Assembly (NCBI RefSeq): GCF_048771995.1
Contig: NC_133059.1
Span: forward strand, 263,001-327,000
Length of the DNA stretch: 64,000 bases
DNA from: Taeniopygia guttata
Taxonomy: Eukaryota; Chordata; Aves; Passeriformes; Estrildidae
Reading direction: 5' to 3'
The position numbers and the translations under genes are program-made. The notes under the pieces are model-generated. The model saw nothing but the letters and a program-made list of their open reading frames with translations. It ran no database searches and was not told where the DNA came from. Numbering within the stretch: the first letter of the stretch is position 1; each line of letters starts with the position of its first letter. This document shows positions 1 to 11,640 of this stretch, one piece after another.

Positions 1-3000
1 GTGCACGCATCCCGCCCTTGCCCAGAAACATGGATTTGCTGAACACTCCAAAAACACTGCTCTTTCCTAGGCAAGCTTCAAACTGCTGTCAGACGTCCGT
101 GCTCTCTGTTTTCTGCTGCCCTGCTCGTTGTAGAAGAGTGCACAGCTCCACCTGACATTCAGTGCACAGCGAAGTCAACTGCAAAAAACCAGCAGCTGCT
201 CACTCCCAAACACAAGGCGCTGTCTATGTCCTTGCTTCCCGAGCAATTCAGCACAGCCCTTCTTCTCTGCAGCTGCCATCGAGATCTCTGCAACTCGTAA
301 ACGCAGGGTACGAACAAGAATTCTCCAGATTCGTCTGCATCAGGACCAAGTCAAAACGCAGGAAAGTCGTCCTGGAGCACCTGCCAGAAGCATGCCAGCG
401 GTGAATTGAAAGGGCTGGCAGCTGCAACCACCGTCCTCTAGCAGTGCCAAGGCTGCGCACACGAGCCGGTTTCGTTCTTCGCCTCTCAGAAGCCAACCGC
501 TCTCCCCGGCTGCCGGAGGCGAAGAAGCAGCTACTAGGTGCACTGCTGACGTGAACCGCACTTGTAGGCTTCAAAGCGCGGCTTCGGCCGAGAGACGCCG
601 GCAACCGCCGCTTTCCTGCGGACAGCTGCGGAGAGTCGGAGTCTGCGTCTCAAGCGGACTGCATCATGGCGAAAATCTTTTCCAGCGTGTCTCGCAGGGA
701 GAAAGCTTGCCAGCACAGTGCACGCATCCTGCCCTTGCCCAGAAACATGGATTTGCTGAACACTCCAAAAACACTGCTCTTTCCTAGGCAAGCTTCAAAC
801 TGCTGTCAGACGTCCGTGCTCTCTGTTTTCTGCTGTCCTGCTCGTTGTAGAAGAGTGCACAGCTCCACCTGACATTCAGTGCACAGCGAAGTCAACTGCA
901 AAAAACCAGCAGCTGCTCACTCCCAAACACAAGGCGCTGTCTATGTCCTTGCTTCCCGAGCAATTCAGCACAGCCCTTCTTCTCTGCAGCTGCCATCGAG
1001 ATCTCTGCAACTCGTAAACGCAGGGTACGAACAAGAATTCTCCAGATTCGTCTGCATCAGGACCAAGTCAAAACGCAGGAAAGTCGTCCTGGAGCACCTG
1101 CCAGAAGCATGCCAGCGGTGAATTGAAAGGGCTGGCAGCTGCAACCACCGTCCTCTAGCAGTGCCAAGGCTGCGCACACAAACCAGTTTCGTTCTTCGCC
1201 TCTCAGAAGCCAACCGCTCTCCCCGGCTGCCGGAGGCGAAGAAGCGGCTACTAGGTGCACCGCTGACGTGAACCGCACTTGTAGGCTGCAAAGCGCGGCT
1301 TCGGCAGAAAGACGCCGGCAACCACCGCTTCCCTGCGGACAGCTGCGGAGAGCCGAAGTCTGCGTCTCTAGCTGACTGCATCATAGCGACAAGCTTTTCC
1401 AGCGTGTCTCGCAGGGAGAAAGCTTGCCAGCACAGTGCACGCATCCCGCCCTTGCCCAGAAACATATATTTGCTGAACACTCCAAAAACACTGCTCTTTC
1501 CTAGGCAAGCTTCAAACTGCTGTCAGACATCTGTGCTCTCTGTTTTCTGCTGCCCTGCTCGTGGTAGAAGAGTGCACAGCTCCACCTGACATTCAGTGCA
1601 CAGCGAAGTCAACTGCAAAAAACCAGCAGCTGCTCACTCCCAAACACAAGGCGCTGTCTATGTCCTTGCTTCCCGAGCAACTCAGCGCAGCCCTTCTTCT
1701 CTGCATCTCGGAAGCTCAGGGCACGAACAAGAATTCTCCAGATTCGTCTGCATCAGGACCAAGTCAAAACGCAGGAAAGTCGTCCTGGAGCACCTGCCAG
1801 AAGCATGCCAGCGGTGAATTGAAAGGGCTGGCAGCTGCAACCACCGTCTTCTAGCAGTGCCAAGGCTGCACACACAAGCCAGTTTCGTTCTTCGCCTCTC
1901 AGAAGCCAACCGCTCTCCCCGGCTGCCGGAGGCGAAGAAGCGGCTACTAGGTGCACCGCTGAAGTGAACCGCACTTGTAGGCTGCAAAGCGCGGTTTCGG
2001 CAGAAAGAAGCCGGCAACCGCCGCTTCCCTGCGGACAGCTGCGGAGAGCCGAAGTCTGCGTCTCTAGCGGACTGCATCATAGCGAAAAGCTTTTCCAGCG
2101 TGTCTCGCAGGGAGAAAGCTTGCCAGCACAGTGCACGCATCCCGCCCTTGCCCAGAAACATGGATTTGCTGAACACTCCAAAAACACTGCTCTTTCCTAG
2201 GCAAGCTTCAAACTGCTGTCAGACATCTGTGCTCTCTGTTTTCTGCTGCCCTGCTCGTTGTAGAAGAGTGCACAGCTCCACCTGACATTCAGTGCACAGC
2301 GAAGTCAACTGCAAAAAACCAGCAGCTGCTCACTCCCAAACACAAGGCGCTGTCTATGTCCTTGCTTCCCGAGCAATTCAGCACAGCCCTTCTTCTCTGC
2401 AGCTGCCATCGAGATCTCTGCAACTCGTAAACTCAGGGTACGAACAAGAATTCTCCAGATTCGTCTGCATCAGGACCAAGTCAAAACGCAGGAAAGTCGT
2501 CCTGGAGCACCTGCCAGAAGCATGCCAGCGGTGAATTGAAAGGGCTGGCAGCTGCAACCACCGTCCTCTAGCAGTGCCAAGGCTGCGCACACGAGCCGGT
2601 TTCGTTCTTCGCCTCTCAGAAGCCAACCGCTCTCCCCGGCTGCCGGAGGCGAAGAAGCGGCTACTAGGTGCACTGCTGACGTGAACCGCACTTGTAGGCT
2701 TCAAAGCACGGCTTCGGCAGAGAGACGCCGGCAACCGCCGCTTTCCTTGCGGACAGCTGCGGAGAGCCGGAGTCTGCGTCTCAAGCGGACTGCATCATGG
2801 CGAAAATCTTTTCCAGCGTGTCTCGCAGGGAGAAAGCTTGCCAGCACAGTGCACGCATCCCGCCCTTGCCCAGAAACATGGATTTGCTGAACACTCCAAA
2901 AACACTGCTCTTTCCTAGGCAAGCTTCAAACTGCTGTCAGACATCTGTGCTCTCTGTTTTCTGCTGCCCTGCTCGTTGTAGAAGAGTGCACAGCTCCACC

Positions 3001-6000
3001 TGACATTCAGTGCACAGCGAAGTCAACTGCAAAAAACCAGCAGCTGCTCACTCCCAAACACAAGGCGCTGTCTATGTCCTTGCTTCCCGAGCAACTCAGC
3101 GCAGCCCTTCTTCTCTGCATCTCGGAAGCTCAGGGCACGAACAAGAATTCTCCAGATTCGTCTGCATCAGGACCAAGTCAAAACGCAGGAAAGTCGTCCT
3201 GGAGCACCTGCCAGAAGCATGCCAGCGGTGAATTGAAAGGGCTGGCAGCTGCAACCACCGTCCTCTAGCAGTGCCAAGGCTGTGCACACGAGCCGGTTTC
3301 GTTCTTCGCCTCTCAGAAGCGAACCGCTCTCCCCGGCTGCCGGAGGCGAAGAAGCGGCTACTAGGTGCACCGCTGACGTGAACCGCACTTGTAGGCTTCA
3401 AAGCGCGGCTTCGGCAGAGAGACGCCGGCAACCGCCGCTTTCCTGCGGACAGCTGCGGAGAGTCGGAGTCTGCGTCTCAAGCGGACTGCATCATGGCGAA
3501 AATCTTTTCCAGCGTGTCTCGCAGGGAGAAAGCTTGCCAGCACAGTGCACGCATCCCGCCCTTGCCCAGAAACATGGATTTGCTGAACACTCCAAAAACA
3601 CTGCTCTTTCCTAGGCAAGCTTCAAACTGCTGTCAGACGTCCGTGCTCTCTGTTTTCTGCTGCCCTGCTCGTTGTAGAAGAGTGCACAGCTCCACCTGAC
3701 ATTCAGTGCACAGCGAAGTCAACTGCAAAAAACCAGCAGCTGCTCACTCCCAAACACAAGGCGCTGTCTATGTCCTTGCTTCCCGAGCAATTCAGCACAG
3801 CCCTTCTTCTCTGCAGCTGCCATCGAGATCTCTGCAACTCGTAAACGCAGGGTACGAACAAGAATTCTCCAGATTCGTCTGCATCAGGACTAAGTCAAAA
3901 CGCAGGAAAGTCGTCCTGGAGCACCTGCCAGAAGCATGCCAGCGGTGAATTGAAAGGGCTGGCAGCTGCAACCACCGTCCTCTAGCAGTGCCAAGGCTGC
4001 GCACACGAGCCGGTTTCGTTCTTCGCCTCTCAGAAGCCAACCGCTCTCCCCGGCTGCCGGAGGCGAAGAAGCGGCTACTAGGTGCACCGCTGACGTGAAC
4101 CGCACTTGTAGGCTGCAAAGCGCGGCTTCGGCAGAAAGACGCCGGCAACCGCCGCTTTCCTGCGGACAGCTGAGGAGAGCCGGAATCTGCGTCTCAAGCG
4201 GACTGCATCATAGCGAAAAGCTTTTCCAGCGTGTCTCGCAGGGAGAAAGCTTGCCAGCACAGTGCACGCATCCCGCCCTTGCCCAGAAACATGGATCTGC
4301 TGAACACTCCAAAAACACTACTCTTTCCTAGGCAAGCTTCAAACTGCTCTCAGCCATCTGTGCTCTCTGTTTTCTGCTGTCCTGCTCGTTGTAGAAGAGT
4401 GCACAGCTCCACCTGACATTCAGTGCACAGCGAAGTCAACTGCAAAAAACCAGCAGCTGCTCACTCCCAAACACAAGGCGCTGTCTATGTCCTTGCTTCC
4501 CGAGCAACTCAGCGCAGCCCTTCTTCTCTGCATCTCGGAAGCTCAGGGCACGAACAAGAATTCTCCAGATTCGTCTGCATCAGGACCAAGTCAAAACGCA
4601 GGAAAGTCGTCCTGGAGCACCTGCCAGAAGCATGCCAGCGGTGAATTGAAAGGGCTGGCAGCTGCAACCACCGTCCTCTAGCAGTGCCAAGGCTGCGCAC
4701 ACGAGCCGGTTTCGTTCTTCGCCTCTCAGAAGCCAACCGCTCTCCCCGGCTGCCGGAGGCGAAGAAGCGGCTACTAGGTGCACTGCTGACGTGAACCGCA
4801 CTTGTAGGCTTCAAAGCGCGGCTTCGGCAGAGAGACGCCGGCAACCGCCGCTTTCCTGCGGACAGCTGCGGAGAGTCGGAGTCTGCGTCTCAAGCGGACT
4901 GCATCATGGCAAAAATCTTTTCCAGCGTGTCTCGCAGGGAGAAAGCTTGCCAGCACAGTGCACGCATCCCGCCCTTGCCCAGAAACATGGATTTGCTGAA
5001 CACTCCAAAAACACTGCTCTTTCCTAGGCAAGCTTCAAACTGCTGTCAGACGTCCGTGCTCTCTGTTTTCTGCTGCCCTGCTCGTTGTAGAAGAGTGCAC
5101 AGCTCCACCTGACATTCAGTGCACAGCGAAGTCAACTGCAAAAAACCAGCAGCTGCTCACTCCCAAACACAAGGCGCTGTCTATGTCCTTGCTTCCCGAG
5201 CAATTCAGCACAGCCCTTCTTCTCTGCAGCTGCCATCGAGATCTCTGCAACTCGTAAACGCAGGGTACGAACAAGAATTCTCCAGATTCGTCTGCATCAG
5301 GACCAAGTCAAAACGCAGGAAAGTCGTCCTGGAGCACCTGCCAGAAGCATGCCAGCGGTGAATTGAAAGGGCTGGCAGCTGCAACCACCGTCCTCTAGCA
5401 GTGCCAAGGCTGCGCACACAAGCCAGTTTCGTTCTTCGCCTCTCAGAAGCCAACCGCTCTCCCCGGCTGCCGGAGGCGAAGAAGCGGCTACTAGGTGCAC
5501 CGCTGAAGTGAACCGCACTTGTAGGCTGCAAAGCGCGGTTTCGGCAGAAAGAAGCCGGCAACCGCCGCTTCCCTGCGGACAGCTGCGGAGAGCCGAAGTC
5601 TGCGTCTCTAGCGGACTGCATCATAGCGAAAAGCTTTTCCAGCGTGTCTCGCAGGGAGAAAGCTTGCCAGCACAGTGCACGCATCCCGCCCTTGCCCAGA
5701 AACATGGATTTGCTGAACACTCCAAAAACACTGCTCTTTCCTAGGCAAGCTTCAAACTGCTGTCAGACATCTGTGCTCTCTGTTTTCTGCTGCCCTGCTC
5801 GTGGTAGAAGAGTGCACAGCTCCACCTGACATTCAGTGCACAGCGAAGTCAACTGCAAAAAACCAGCAGCTGCTCACTCCCAAACACAAGGCGCTGTCTA
5901 TGTCCTTGCTTCCCGAGCAACTCAGCGCAGCCCTTCTTCTCTGCATCTCGGAAGCTCAGGGCACGAACAAGAATTCTCCAGATTCGTCTGCATCAGGACC

Positions 6001-8190
6001 AAGTCAAAACGCAGGAAAGTCGTCCTGGAGCACCTGCCAGAAGCATGCCAGCGGTGAATTGAAAGGGCTGGCAGCTGCAACCACCGTCCTCTAGCAGTGC
6101 CAAGGCTGCGCACACGAGCCGGTTTCGTTCTTCGCCTCTCAGAAGCCAACCGCTCTCCCCGGCTGCCGGAGGCGAAGAAGCAGCTACTAGGTGCACTGCT
6201 GACGTGAACCGCACTTGTAGGCTTCAAAGCGCGGCTTCGGCAGAGAGACGCCGGCAACCGCCGCTTTCCTGCGGACAGCTGCGGAGAGCCGAAGTCTGCG
6301 TCTCTAGCTGACTGCATCATAGCGACAAGCTTTTCCAGCGTGTCTCGCAGGGAGAAAGCTTGCCAGCACAGTGCACGCATCCCGCCCTTGCCCAGAAACA
6401 TATATTTGCTGAACACTCCAAAAACACTGCTCTTTCCTAGGCAAGCTTCAAACTGCTGTCAGACATCTGTGCTCTCTGTTTTCTGCTGCCCTGCTCGTGG
6501 TAGAAGAGTGCACAGCTCCACCTGACATTCAGTGCACAGCGAAGTCAACTGCAAAAAACCAGCAGCTGCTCACTCCCAAACACAAGGCGCTGTCTATGTC
6601 CTTGCTTCCCGAGCAACTCAGCGCAGCCCTTCTTCTCTGCATCTCGGAAGCTCAGGGCACGAACAAGAATTCTCCAGATTCGTCTGCATCAGGAACAAGT
6701 CAAAACGCAGGAAAGTCGTCCTGGAGCACCTGCCAGAAGCATGCCAGCGGTGAATTGAAAGGGCTGGCAGCTGCAACCACCGTCTTCTAGCAGTGCCAAG
6801 GCTGCACACACAAGCCAGTTTCGTTCTTCGCCTCTCAGAAGCCAACCGCTCTCCCCGGCTGCCGGAGGCGAAGAAGCGGCTACTAGGTGCACCGCTGAAG
6901 TGAACCGCACTTGTAGGCTGCAAAGCGCGGTTTCGGCAGAAAGAAGCCGGCAACCGCCGCTTCCCTGCGGACAGCTGCGGAGAGCCGAAGTCTGCGTCTC
7001 TAGCGGACTGCATCATAGCGAAAAGCTTTTCCAGCGTGTCTCGCAGGGAGAAAGCTTGCCAGCACAGTGCACGCATCCCGCCCTTGCCCAGAAACATGGA
7101 TTTGCTGAACACTCCAAAAACACTGCTCTTTCCTAGGCAAGCTTCAAACTGCTGTCAGACATCTGTGCTCTCTGTTTTCTGCTGCCCTGCTCGTTGTAGA
7201 AGAGTGCACAGCTCCACCTGACATTCAGTGCACAGCGAAGTCAACTGCAAAAAACCAGCAGCTGCTCACTCCCAAACACAAGGCGCTGTCTATGTCCTTG
7301 CTTCCCGAGCAATTCAGCACAGCCCTTCTTCTCTGCAGCTGCCATCGAGATCTCTGCGACTCGTAAACTCAGGGTACGAACAAGAATTCTCCAGATTCGT
7401 CTGCATCAGGACCAAGTCAAAACGCAGGAAAGTCGTCCTGGAGCACCTGCCAGAAGCATGCCAGCGGTGAATTGAAAGGGCTGGCAGCTGCAACCACCGT
7501 CCTCTAGCAGTGCCAAGGCTGCGCACACGAGCCGGTTTCGTTCTTCGCCTCTCAGAAGCCAACCGCTCTCCCCGGCTGCCGGAGGCGAAGAAGCGGCTAC
7601 TAGGTGCACTGCTGACGTGAACCGCACTTGTAGGCTTCAAAGCACGGCTTCGGCAGAGAGACGCCGGCAACCGCCGCTTTCCTTGCGGACAGCTGCGGAG
7701 AGCCGGAGTCTGCGTCTCAAGCGGACTGCATCATGGCGAAAATCTTTTCCAGCGTGTCTCGCAGGGAGAAAGCTTGCCAGCACAGTGCACGCATCCCGCC
7801 CTTGCCCAGAAACATATATTTGCTGAACACTCCAAAAACACTGCTCTTTCCTAGGCAAGCTTCAAACTGCTGTCAGACGTCCGTGCTCTCTGTTTTCTGC
7901 TGCCCTGCTCGTTGTAGAAGAGTGCACAGCTCCACCTGACATTCAGTGCACAGCGAAGTCAACTGTAAAAAAACAGCAGCTGCTCACTCCCAAACACAAG
8001 GCGCTGTCTATGTCCTTGCTTCCCGAGCAAATCAGCACAGCCCTTCTTTTCTGCAGCTGCCATCGAGATCTCTGCAACTCGTAAACGCAGGGTACGAACA
8101 AGAATTCTCCAGATTCGTCTGCATCAGGACCAAGTCAAAACGCAGGAAAGTCGTCCTGGAGCACCTGCCAGAAGCATGCCAGCGGTGAAT
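1..8190. repeat. Satellite array, ~717/696-bp monomers with higher-order structure
   Basis: Tandem array of near-identical GC-moderate monomers entering from the left edge of the window. Using the landmark gtgcacgcatc, monomers begin at 1, 718, 1435, 2131, 2849, 3545, 4262, 4958, 5675, 6371, 7067 and 7785, so spacings are 717, 717, 696, 718, 696, 717, 696, 717, 696, 696 and 718. The long class carries a roughly 21-bp extra segment around the agatctctgcaactcg motif (for example near 285-305), which the short class replaces with an atctcggaagctc version. Shared private variants show that 1435-2848 and 6371-7784 are copies of the same two-monomer block. The array stops abruptly near 8190 in the middle of a monomer, at gccagcggtgaattg. 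Open frames on both strands are by-products of the repeat and share no recognised domain. Confidence 0.95.
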
Positions 8191-8540
8191 TGCCACCTGC
8201 CCCAGCTCCATCCATGCCCCTCGGCTGGGATGCTGTGGGTCTGGGGGGCGAGGGAGCCGGCAGTGGGTGCTGGGCCTAGGGGCAGGAGGAGAAGGGAAGG
8301 AGAAGCAGGCTTGAGGAACAGAATGGTCAAACGGTGCAGGTGGCAGGATAAGGTGGGATTGTGCAGGGGGAGGAATAGCAGGAGGAAGAGGAGTGTGAGG
8401 AAGAGGAGAGATACAGGCGGAGAAAGAGGAGCAGAAAGAGGAAGCAGCAGAAGGTTCCACCCGTCCCTGTATCTGCAGCTTCCCTCCAGCCCCAGGAGCG
8501 TTTCTCCCCCCACATGCAGCAGGTGACTGTGGAGGGGGAT
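8191..8540. other. Satellite boundary and purine-rich DNA upstream of the zinc-finger exon
   Basis: Unique sequence starts immediately after the truncated satellite monomer. It is purine-rich on the plus strand (8285-8455, many agg and gagg runs). I see no recognisable exon or promoter. It probably belongs to an intron or the 5' region of the zinc-finger gene. Confidence 0.5.
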
Positions 8541-8750
8541 CCAGGATTTTCCCAGGGTGAATCTTGGTGTTTCTGAGCTTTCTTGGGCTAAATGTTGGTG
8601 CTTTGGTTTTATGTGGCAGCTGAATCTTTATGTTTTGGAGGAGGTTTTTGCTGAGTTGTGATGTTTGGGGAGTTTTTGATCTGTATCTTGCAGTTTGTGG
8701 GATTTTTGGGCTGAATCTTGGTGTTTTGGAGGTTCTTACAGACATAAGAT
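8541..8750. repeat. Decayed short tandem repeat (intronic)
   Basis: A phrase like gctgaatcttggtgtttt recurs about every 40-50 bp in diverged form (near 8555, 8590, 8620, 8710). It looks like an old minisatellite in the intron before the zinc-finger exon. Confidence 0.5.
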
Positions 8751-8834
8751 TCCCAATGACTTCCTGAGATGAACTGGAGCAAGGAGGAACTTCCAGTCCA
8801 AGGTGCTCTTCTCTTGTTTTTTTCCCCAAACCAG

Positions 8835-9770
8835 GATTTTTCATTCCCTGGGCGTGTCTGGATGGAGGAAGAGGAAAAGCCCCGGAGATGCTGCAGGAGG
8901 AGGAGCTGCAAACCCAGCCCAGGGAGCTGCGGGGAGGAAGGAGCCCCCCTGATCCAGGAAGGCGGGCGGAGATCCAGCCGGAGCTCGGAGCTGGTGAAGA
9001 AGCCTCATGGCAGGGAGAAGCCCCACAAGTGCTTGGAATGTGGGAAGGGTTTCAGCTGGAGATCCCATCTGATCCGGCACCAGAGGATCCACACTGGGGA
9101 GAAGCCCTATGAGTGCTTGGAATGTGGGAAGGGTTTCAGCCGGAGATCCAGCCTGATCCGGCACCAGAGGATCCACACTGGGGAGAGGCCCTATAAGTGT
9201 GGGGAGTGTGGGAAGAGGTTTCGGACCAGCTCCCATCTCCTCAGACATGAGCGGATTCACAGAGAGGAGAGGCCCTTCCGCTGCCCCGACTGCGGGGAGG
9301 GCTTCAAAGAAAACTCCAACCTCACCGAGCACCGGCGCATCCACACCGGGGAGAGGCCCTACGAGTGTGGGGAGTGTGGGAAGGGTTTCAGACACAAGTC
9401 TGGCCTGATGGCACACCTGGTGATCCACACTGGGGAACGGCCCTATGAGTGCTTGGAATGTGGGAAGAGCTTTGGGCGGAGCTCAGCCCTGAGAACACAC
9501 CAGCACATCCACACCGGGGAGAGGCCCTACAAGTGTCCCCAGTGTGGGAAGAGGTTTCAGACCAGCTCCCATCTCCTCAGACATGAGCGGATTCACAGAG
9601 AGGAGAGGCCCTTCCGCTGCCCCGACTGCGGGAAGGGCTTCAAGCTAAACTCCAGCCTCACCAGGTACCGGCGCATCCACACAGGGGAGAGGCCCTACAA
9701 GTGTGGGGAGTGTGGGAAGAGCTTCTCCAGGAGCTCAAACTTGACCCAGCACCAACGGAGACACCACTAA
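8835..9770 (+). CDS. C2H2 zinc-finger protein, terminal exon (9 fingers)
   Basis: The last coding exon of a probable nuclear, sequence-specific DNA-binding protein. A strong splice acceptor (pyrimidine tract ending ccccaaaccag at 8834) places the exon start at 8835, so the upstream in-frame Met at 8769 is probably intronic. The exon encodes an acidic then arginine/serine-rich leader (EEEEKPRR, then a C-rich basic stretch) typical of avian zinc-finger clusters, followed by nine Cys2-His2 units joined by TGE(K/R)P(Y/H) or REERPF linkers. Fingers 1, 2 and 6 begin CLECGK. Fingers 3 and 7 (both ...[11 protein letters not shown]), and 4 and 8 (both CPDCG.GF), are internal duplicates. In finger 8 the first zinc-ligand His is Tyr (LTRYRRIH), so it is probably weak. 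No KRAB, SCAN or BTB domain is visible, and upstream exons are not identified. The exact gene name cannot be assigned. Confidence 0.88.
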   Translation, partial: DFSFPGRVWMEEEEKPRRCCRRRSCKPSPGSCGEEGAPLIQEGGRRSSRSSELVKKPHGREKPHKCLECGKGFSWRSHLIRHQRIHTGEKPYECLECGKGFSRRSSLIRHQRIHTGERPYKCGECGKRFRTSSHLLRHERIHREERPFRCPDCGEGFKENSNLTEHRRIHTGERPYECGECGKGFRHKSGLMAHLVIHTGERPYECLECGKSFGRSSALRTHQHIHTGERPYKCPQCGKRFQTSSHLLRHERIHREERPFRCPDCGKGFKLNSSLTRYRRIHTGERPYKCGECGKSFSRSSNLTQHQRRHH

Positions 9771-9960
9771 GGGAAGCCCTGTGAGTGCCCCGAGTGTGGG
9801 AAGAGCTTGGAGTGAGGGAAGAGCTTGGAGTGAGGGAAGAGAGTGAGGGAAGAGCTTGGTGTGCTGCTCCAGCTCCATCCCCCATGGGAGGATCCGGGCT
9901 GGATGATCCCCAGTGACCCCCATTGGACAGAGCCCTGGTGCCCCCGTATGGGGAATAAAA
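9768..9960 (+). other. 3' UTR of the zinc-finger gene with a vestigial tenth finger
   Basis: Right after the TAA stop the same frame continues as a partial finger (CPECGKS) before a TGA at about 9813-9815. This indicates that the stop cut off a longer finger array. The gtgagggaagagcttgga phrase is then tandemly repeated. A poly(A) signal (aataaa) lies at about 9954-9959. Confidence 0.7.
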
Positions 9961-10081
9961 CAGAGAGTAAAGCAATGGAGCACATAAAGGGGCCCGATAT
10001 CTGAGGCCTGACTGAGCAGAAACTGTGGGAGACACAGACACAGTTTAAGTCTCCCTGGGCAAGAAGTGACCGAGCAACATG

Positions 10082-10262
10082 GTGTGAGAATTTGTGATAA
10101 AATAATGTTACCAGGTGATGTCATGTCATGAGGAATGTGTAACCAATGGGAAATTGTACCAAAACCAGAGCCCTATATAAGCACCCTACAAGTAAATCCC
10201 TGTATAAACACCTGGTACACACAATAAAATTGGCTTTGGTCTAAACTCGGATGTCCCTGTCT
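10082..10262 (+). mobile_element. Possible solo LTR or LTR fragment
   Basis: The stretch has LTR-like architecture in plus orientation: CCAAT box (accaatggg, about 10140), TATA box (tatataag, about 10174), then aataaa about 45 bp downstream (about 10221). Boundaries are uncertain and no target-site duplication was found. An ordinary short promoter and terminator pair is the alternative. Confidence 0.4.
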
Positions 10263-10439
10263 CTCCCTGGTGGATAACTCTGTTGTAGGTGATCCCCGTT
10301 GGGTGGGGGGAAGGTGTTGGAGGGATTTCTTTCCCTTCTCCTCGTGCTGCCGTGGTTTGGTTGGTAATAAATTCCCTCCCTGTGCCCGGGCTGGGTCTGT
10401 TGTCCCCGTGCCGCTGCTCGGGGCGGGATCTCTCCCGTT

Positions 10440-10545
10440 CCTTCTCTGCACTCCCGGGCCTCTCCTCAGCCAATGAGAGAATGCGGTGGACAAGAGTCAG
10501 CCAATCAGAGAGAGCGGCGCTGATGACTCACCAGTTGCCGGGCAG
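10440..10545 (-). promoter_or_regulatory. MHC class II promoter module (X1-X2-Y boxes)
   Basis: Read on the minus strand, 10541-10531 is an X1-like box (ccggcaactgg), 10530-10521 an X2/CRE-like box (tgagtcatca), and 10508-10499 a Y/CCAAT box (ctgattggct) 12 bp further on. A second inverted CCAAT (ctcattggct) sits at 10477-10468. Order, orientation and spacing match the vertebrate MHC class II SXY enhanceosome bound by RFX, CREB/AP-1 family and NF-Y, which recruits CIITA. Transcription would run toward lower coordinates, but no class II exon 1 (signal peptide) is recognisable between 10440 and 10080, so the gene it drove appears to be missing. Confidence 0.75.
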
Positions 10546-10747
10546 ACCCGCCGCAGGCAGTGTTCCCCACCCGGACCCCGCCCTCCCTGCCCAGTGCCGG
10601 CCCCGCCGTGGGGTCCCCCCAAGTCCCTCCCCAGTGCCCCCATAAACTGGGCTGGGTTTAACTGGGAAGCGTTACTGGGAACACTGGGAGCAGGCGGGCA
10701 GGGGCAGAGTGACAGCGGGGCTGGGGGTACACAGGACCCCCCCAAAA

Positions 10748-11021
10748 TCAGCGTGGGGATGGAGCGGGGGATCCCGGCTGGGCCCGAGGCCACGGGGAAG
10801 CTCTGCGGCCGCCGGCGGCTAAGGAGATCTGTGGGCAGAGAAACAGGGGTGACACCGGGCTGGGGGCCCCGGGGGGAGCACACAGACTCTGGGGGAGAGG
10901 GGACACGACCCCTGGGAACCCCCTGACCTTGCACAGGTAGAACCCGAGCCCCAGAGCCAGGAAGACGAGGCCCCACACGAAACCCTCAGTGCCTGACAGC
11001 ATCTTGCTGCAGGCGGCATCT
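10748..11021 (-). pseudogene. MHC class II beta chain fragment (connecting peptide/TM and tail exons)
   Basis: Minus-strand 11021-10928 reads as an exon: acceptor cccctcag, then DAACSKMLSGTEGFVWGL leading into a hydrophobic segment ending FYLCK at a GT donor (10927-10926). The SKMLSG...GFV.GLVFLALGL pattern is the hallmark of the class II beta connecting peptide and transmembrane helix, which anchors the peptide-presenting heterodimer and carries the GxxxG-type pairing face. A second exon begins after the acceptor cccacag at 10828 and runs to a TGA at 10750-10748, giving an unusually long R/P/S-rich tail whose frame is uncertain. No beta-1 or beta-2 immunoglobulin exon is found upstream (11022-11460). 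The fragment therefore looks like the 3' end of a partly deleted gene. It lies about 200 bp from the SXY promoter, as expected for tightly packed tandem class II genes. Confidence 0.75.
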
Positions 11022-11640
11022 CTGAGGGGTCCGCAGGGGTCAGGACCCCCCAAAAGCTCTCACAGGCACCCAAGCGCCTCCAAGCACCCTCCTGGTCACT
11101 CCCAGCCCACTCAGGATCCCCTGAAACCTCCCTCTTTATCCCTTCCTCACCTCCCCTGCACCCACCAAAGCCCCTCCTGTCCCTCTCAGGATCCCACAAC
11201 CCCCTTCCAGTCGCCCCCTGCTGACCCAGGACCCCCAAACCCTCTCCTAGTCCCTTCCCAGCCCCACCAGGATTCACCCAGACCCCTCCCAGTCTCCTCC
11301 CAGCACAACCAACCTCATCCCAATCTCTGCTTTTCCATCCCCAATCTCCATCCAGCCCCTCCCCGCTCATTCTAGTCCCTCCCAGTCACACCCAGTATCC
11401 CCAAACTCCCTTCCAGTGCCCACCAGGACCCCCAGAACCTCATCCCACCAGCTTCTTCTCTGCTGAATTCCTAGAGGAAGACCAGGCCCAACTACTACCA
11501 GACCTTCAGAGAAAACTCCACCCTTCCAGAGATCACCACTTCAGCAGCATTTCATCTGCCACTCCAGGAGGAGCAGCCACCATTTTAACTGGACTACTAC
11601 CAACACCCTGACTCCTCAGGGTGTCAGGTTTCTGCCTCCA
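11022..11640. other. No gene recognised (former MHC intron, then LTR-like DNA)
   Basis: 11040-11440 is C-rich repetitive DNA (many ccccag and cctccc phrases), probably intron of the class II beta gene on the minus strand. From about 11465 the sequence changes character and may be the 5' part of the LTR that is clearer from 11640. Confidence 0.45.

Noticed and set aside
162..8188. Dozens of repeated open frames (73-171 residues) on both strands in the satellite
   Set aside because: They recur with the monomer period in several frames and on both strands, have no domain or codon signal, and follow from a stop-poor repeat unit.
8032..8844. 270-residue minus-strand open frame spanning the satellite edge
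   Set aside because: It crosses the satellite boundary and a purine-rich tract. The Pro/Ser-rich product is compositional, not a gene.
8841..9428. Minus-strand open frame opposite the zinc-finger exon
   Set aside because: Antisense shadow of the regular finger repeat.
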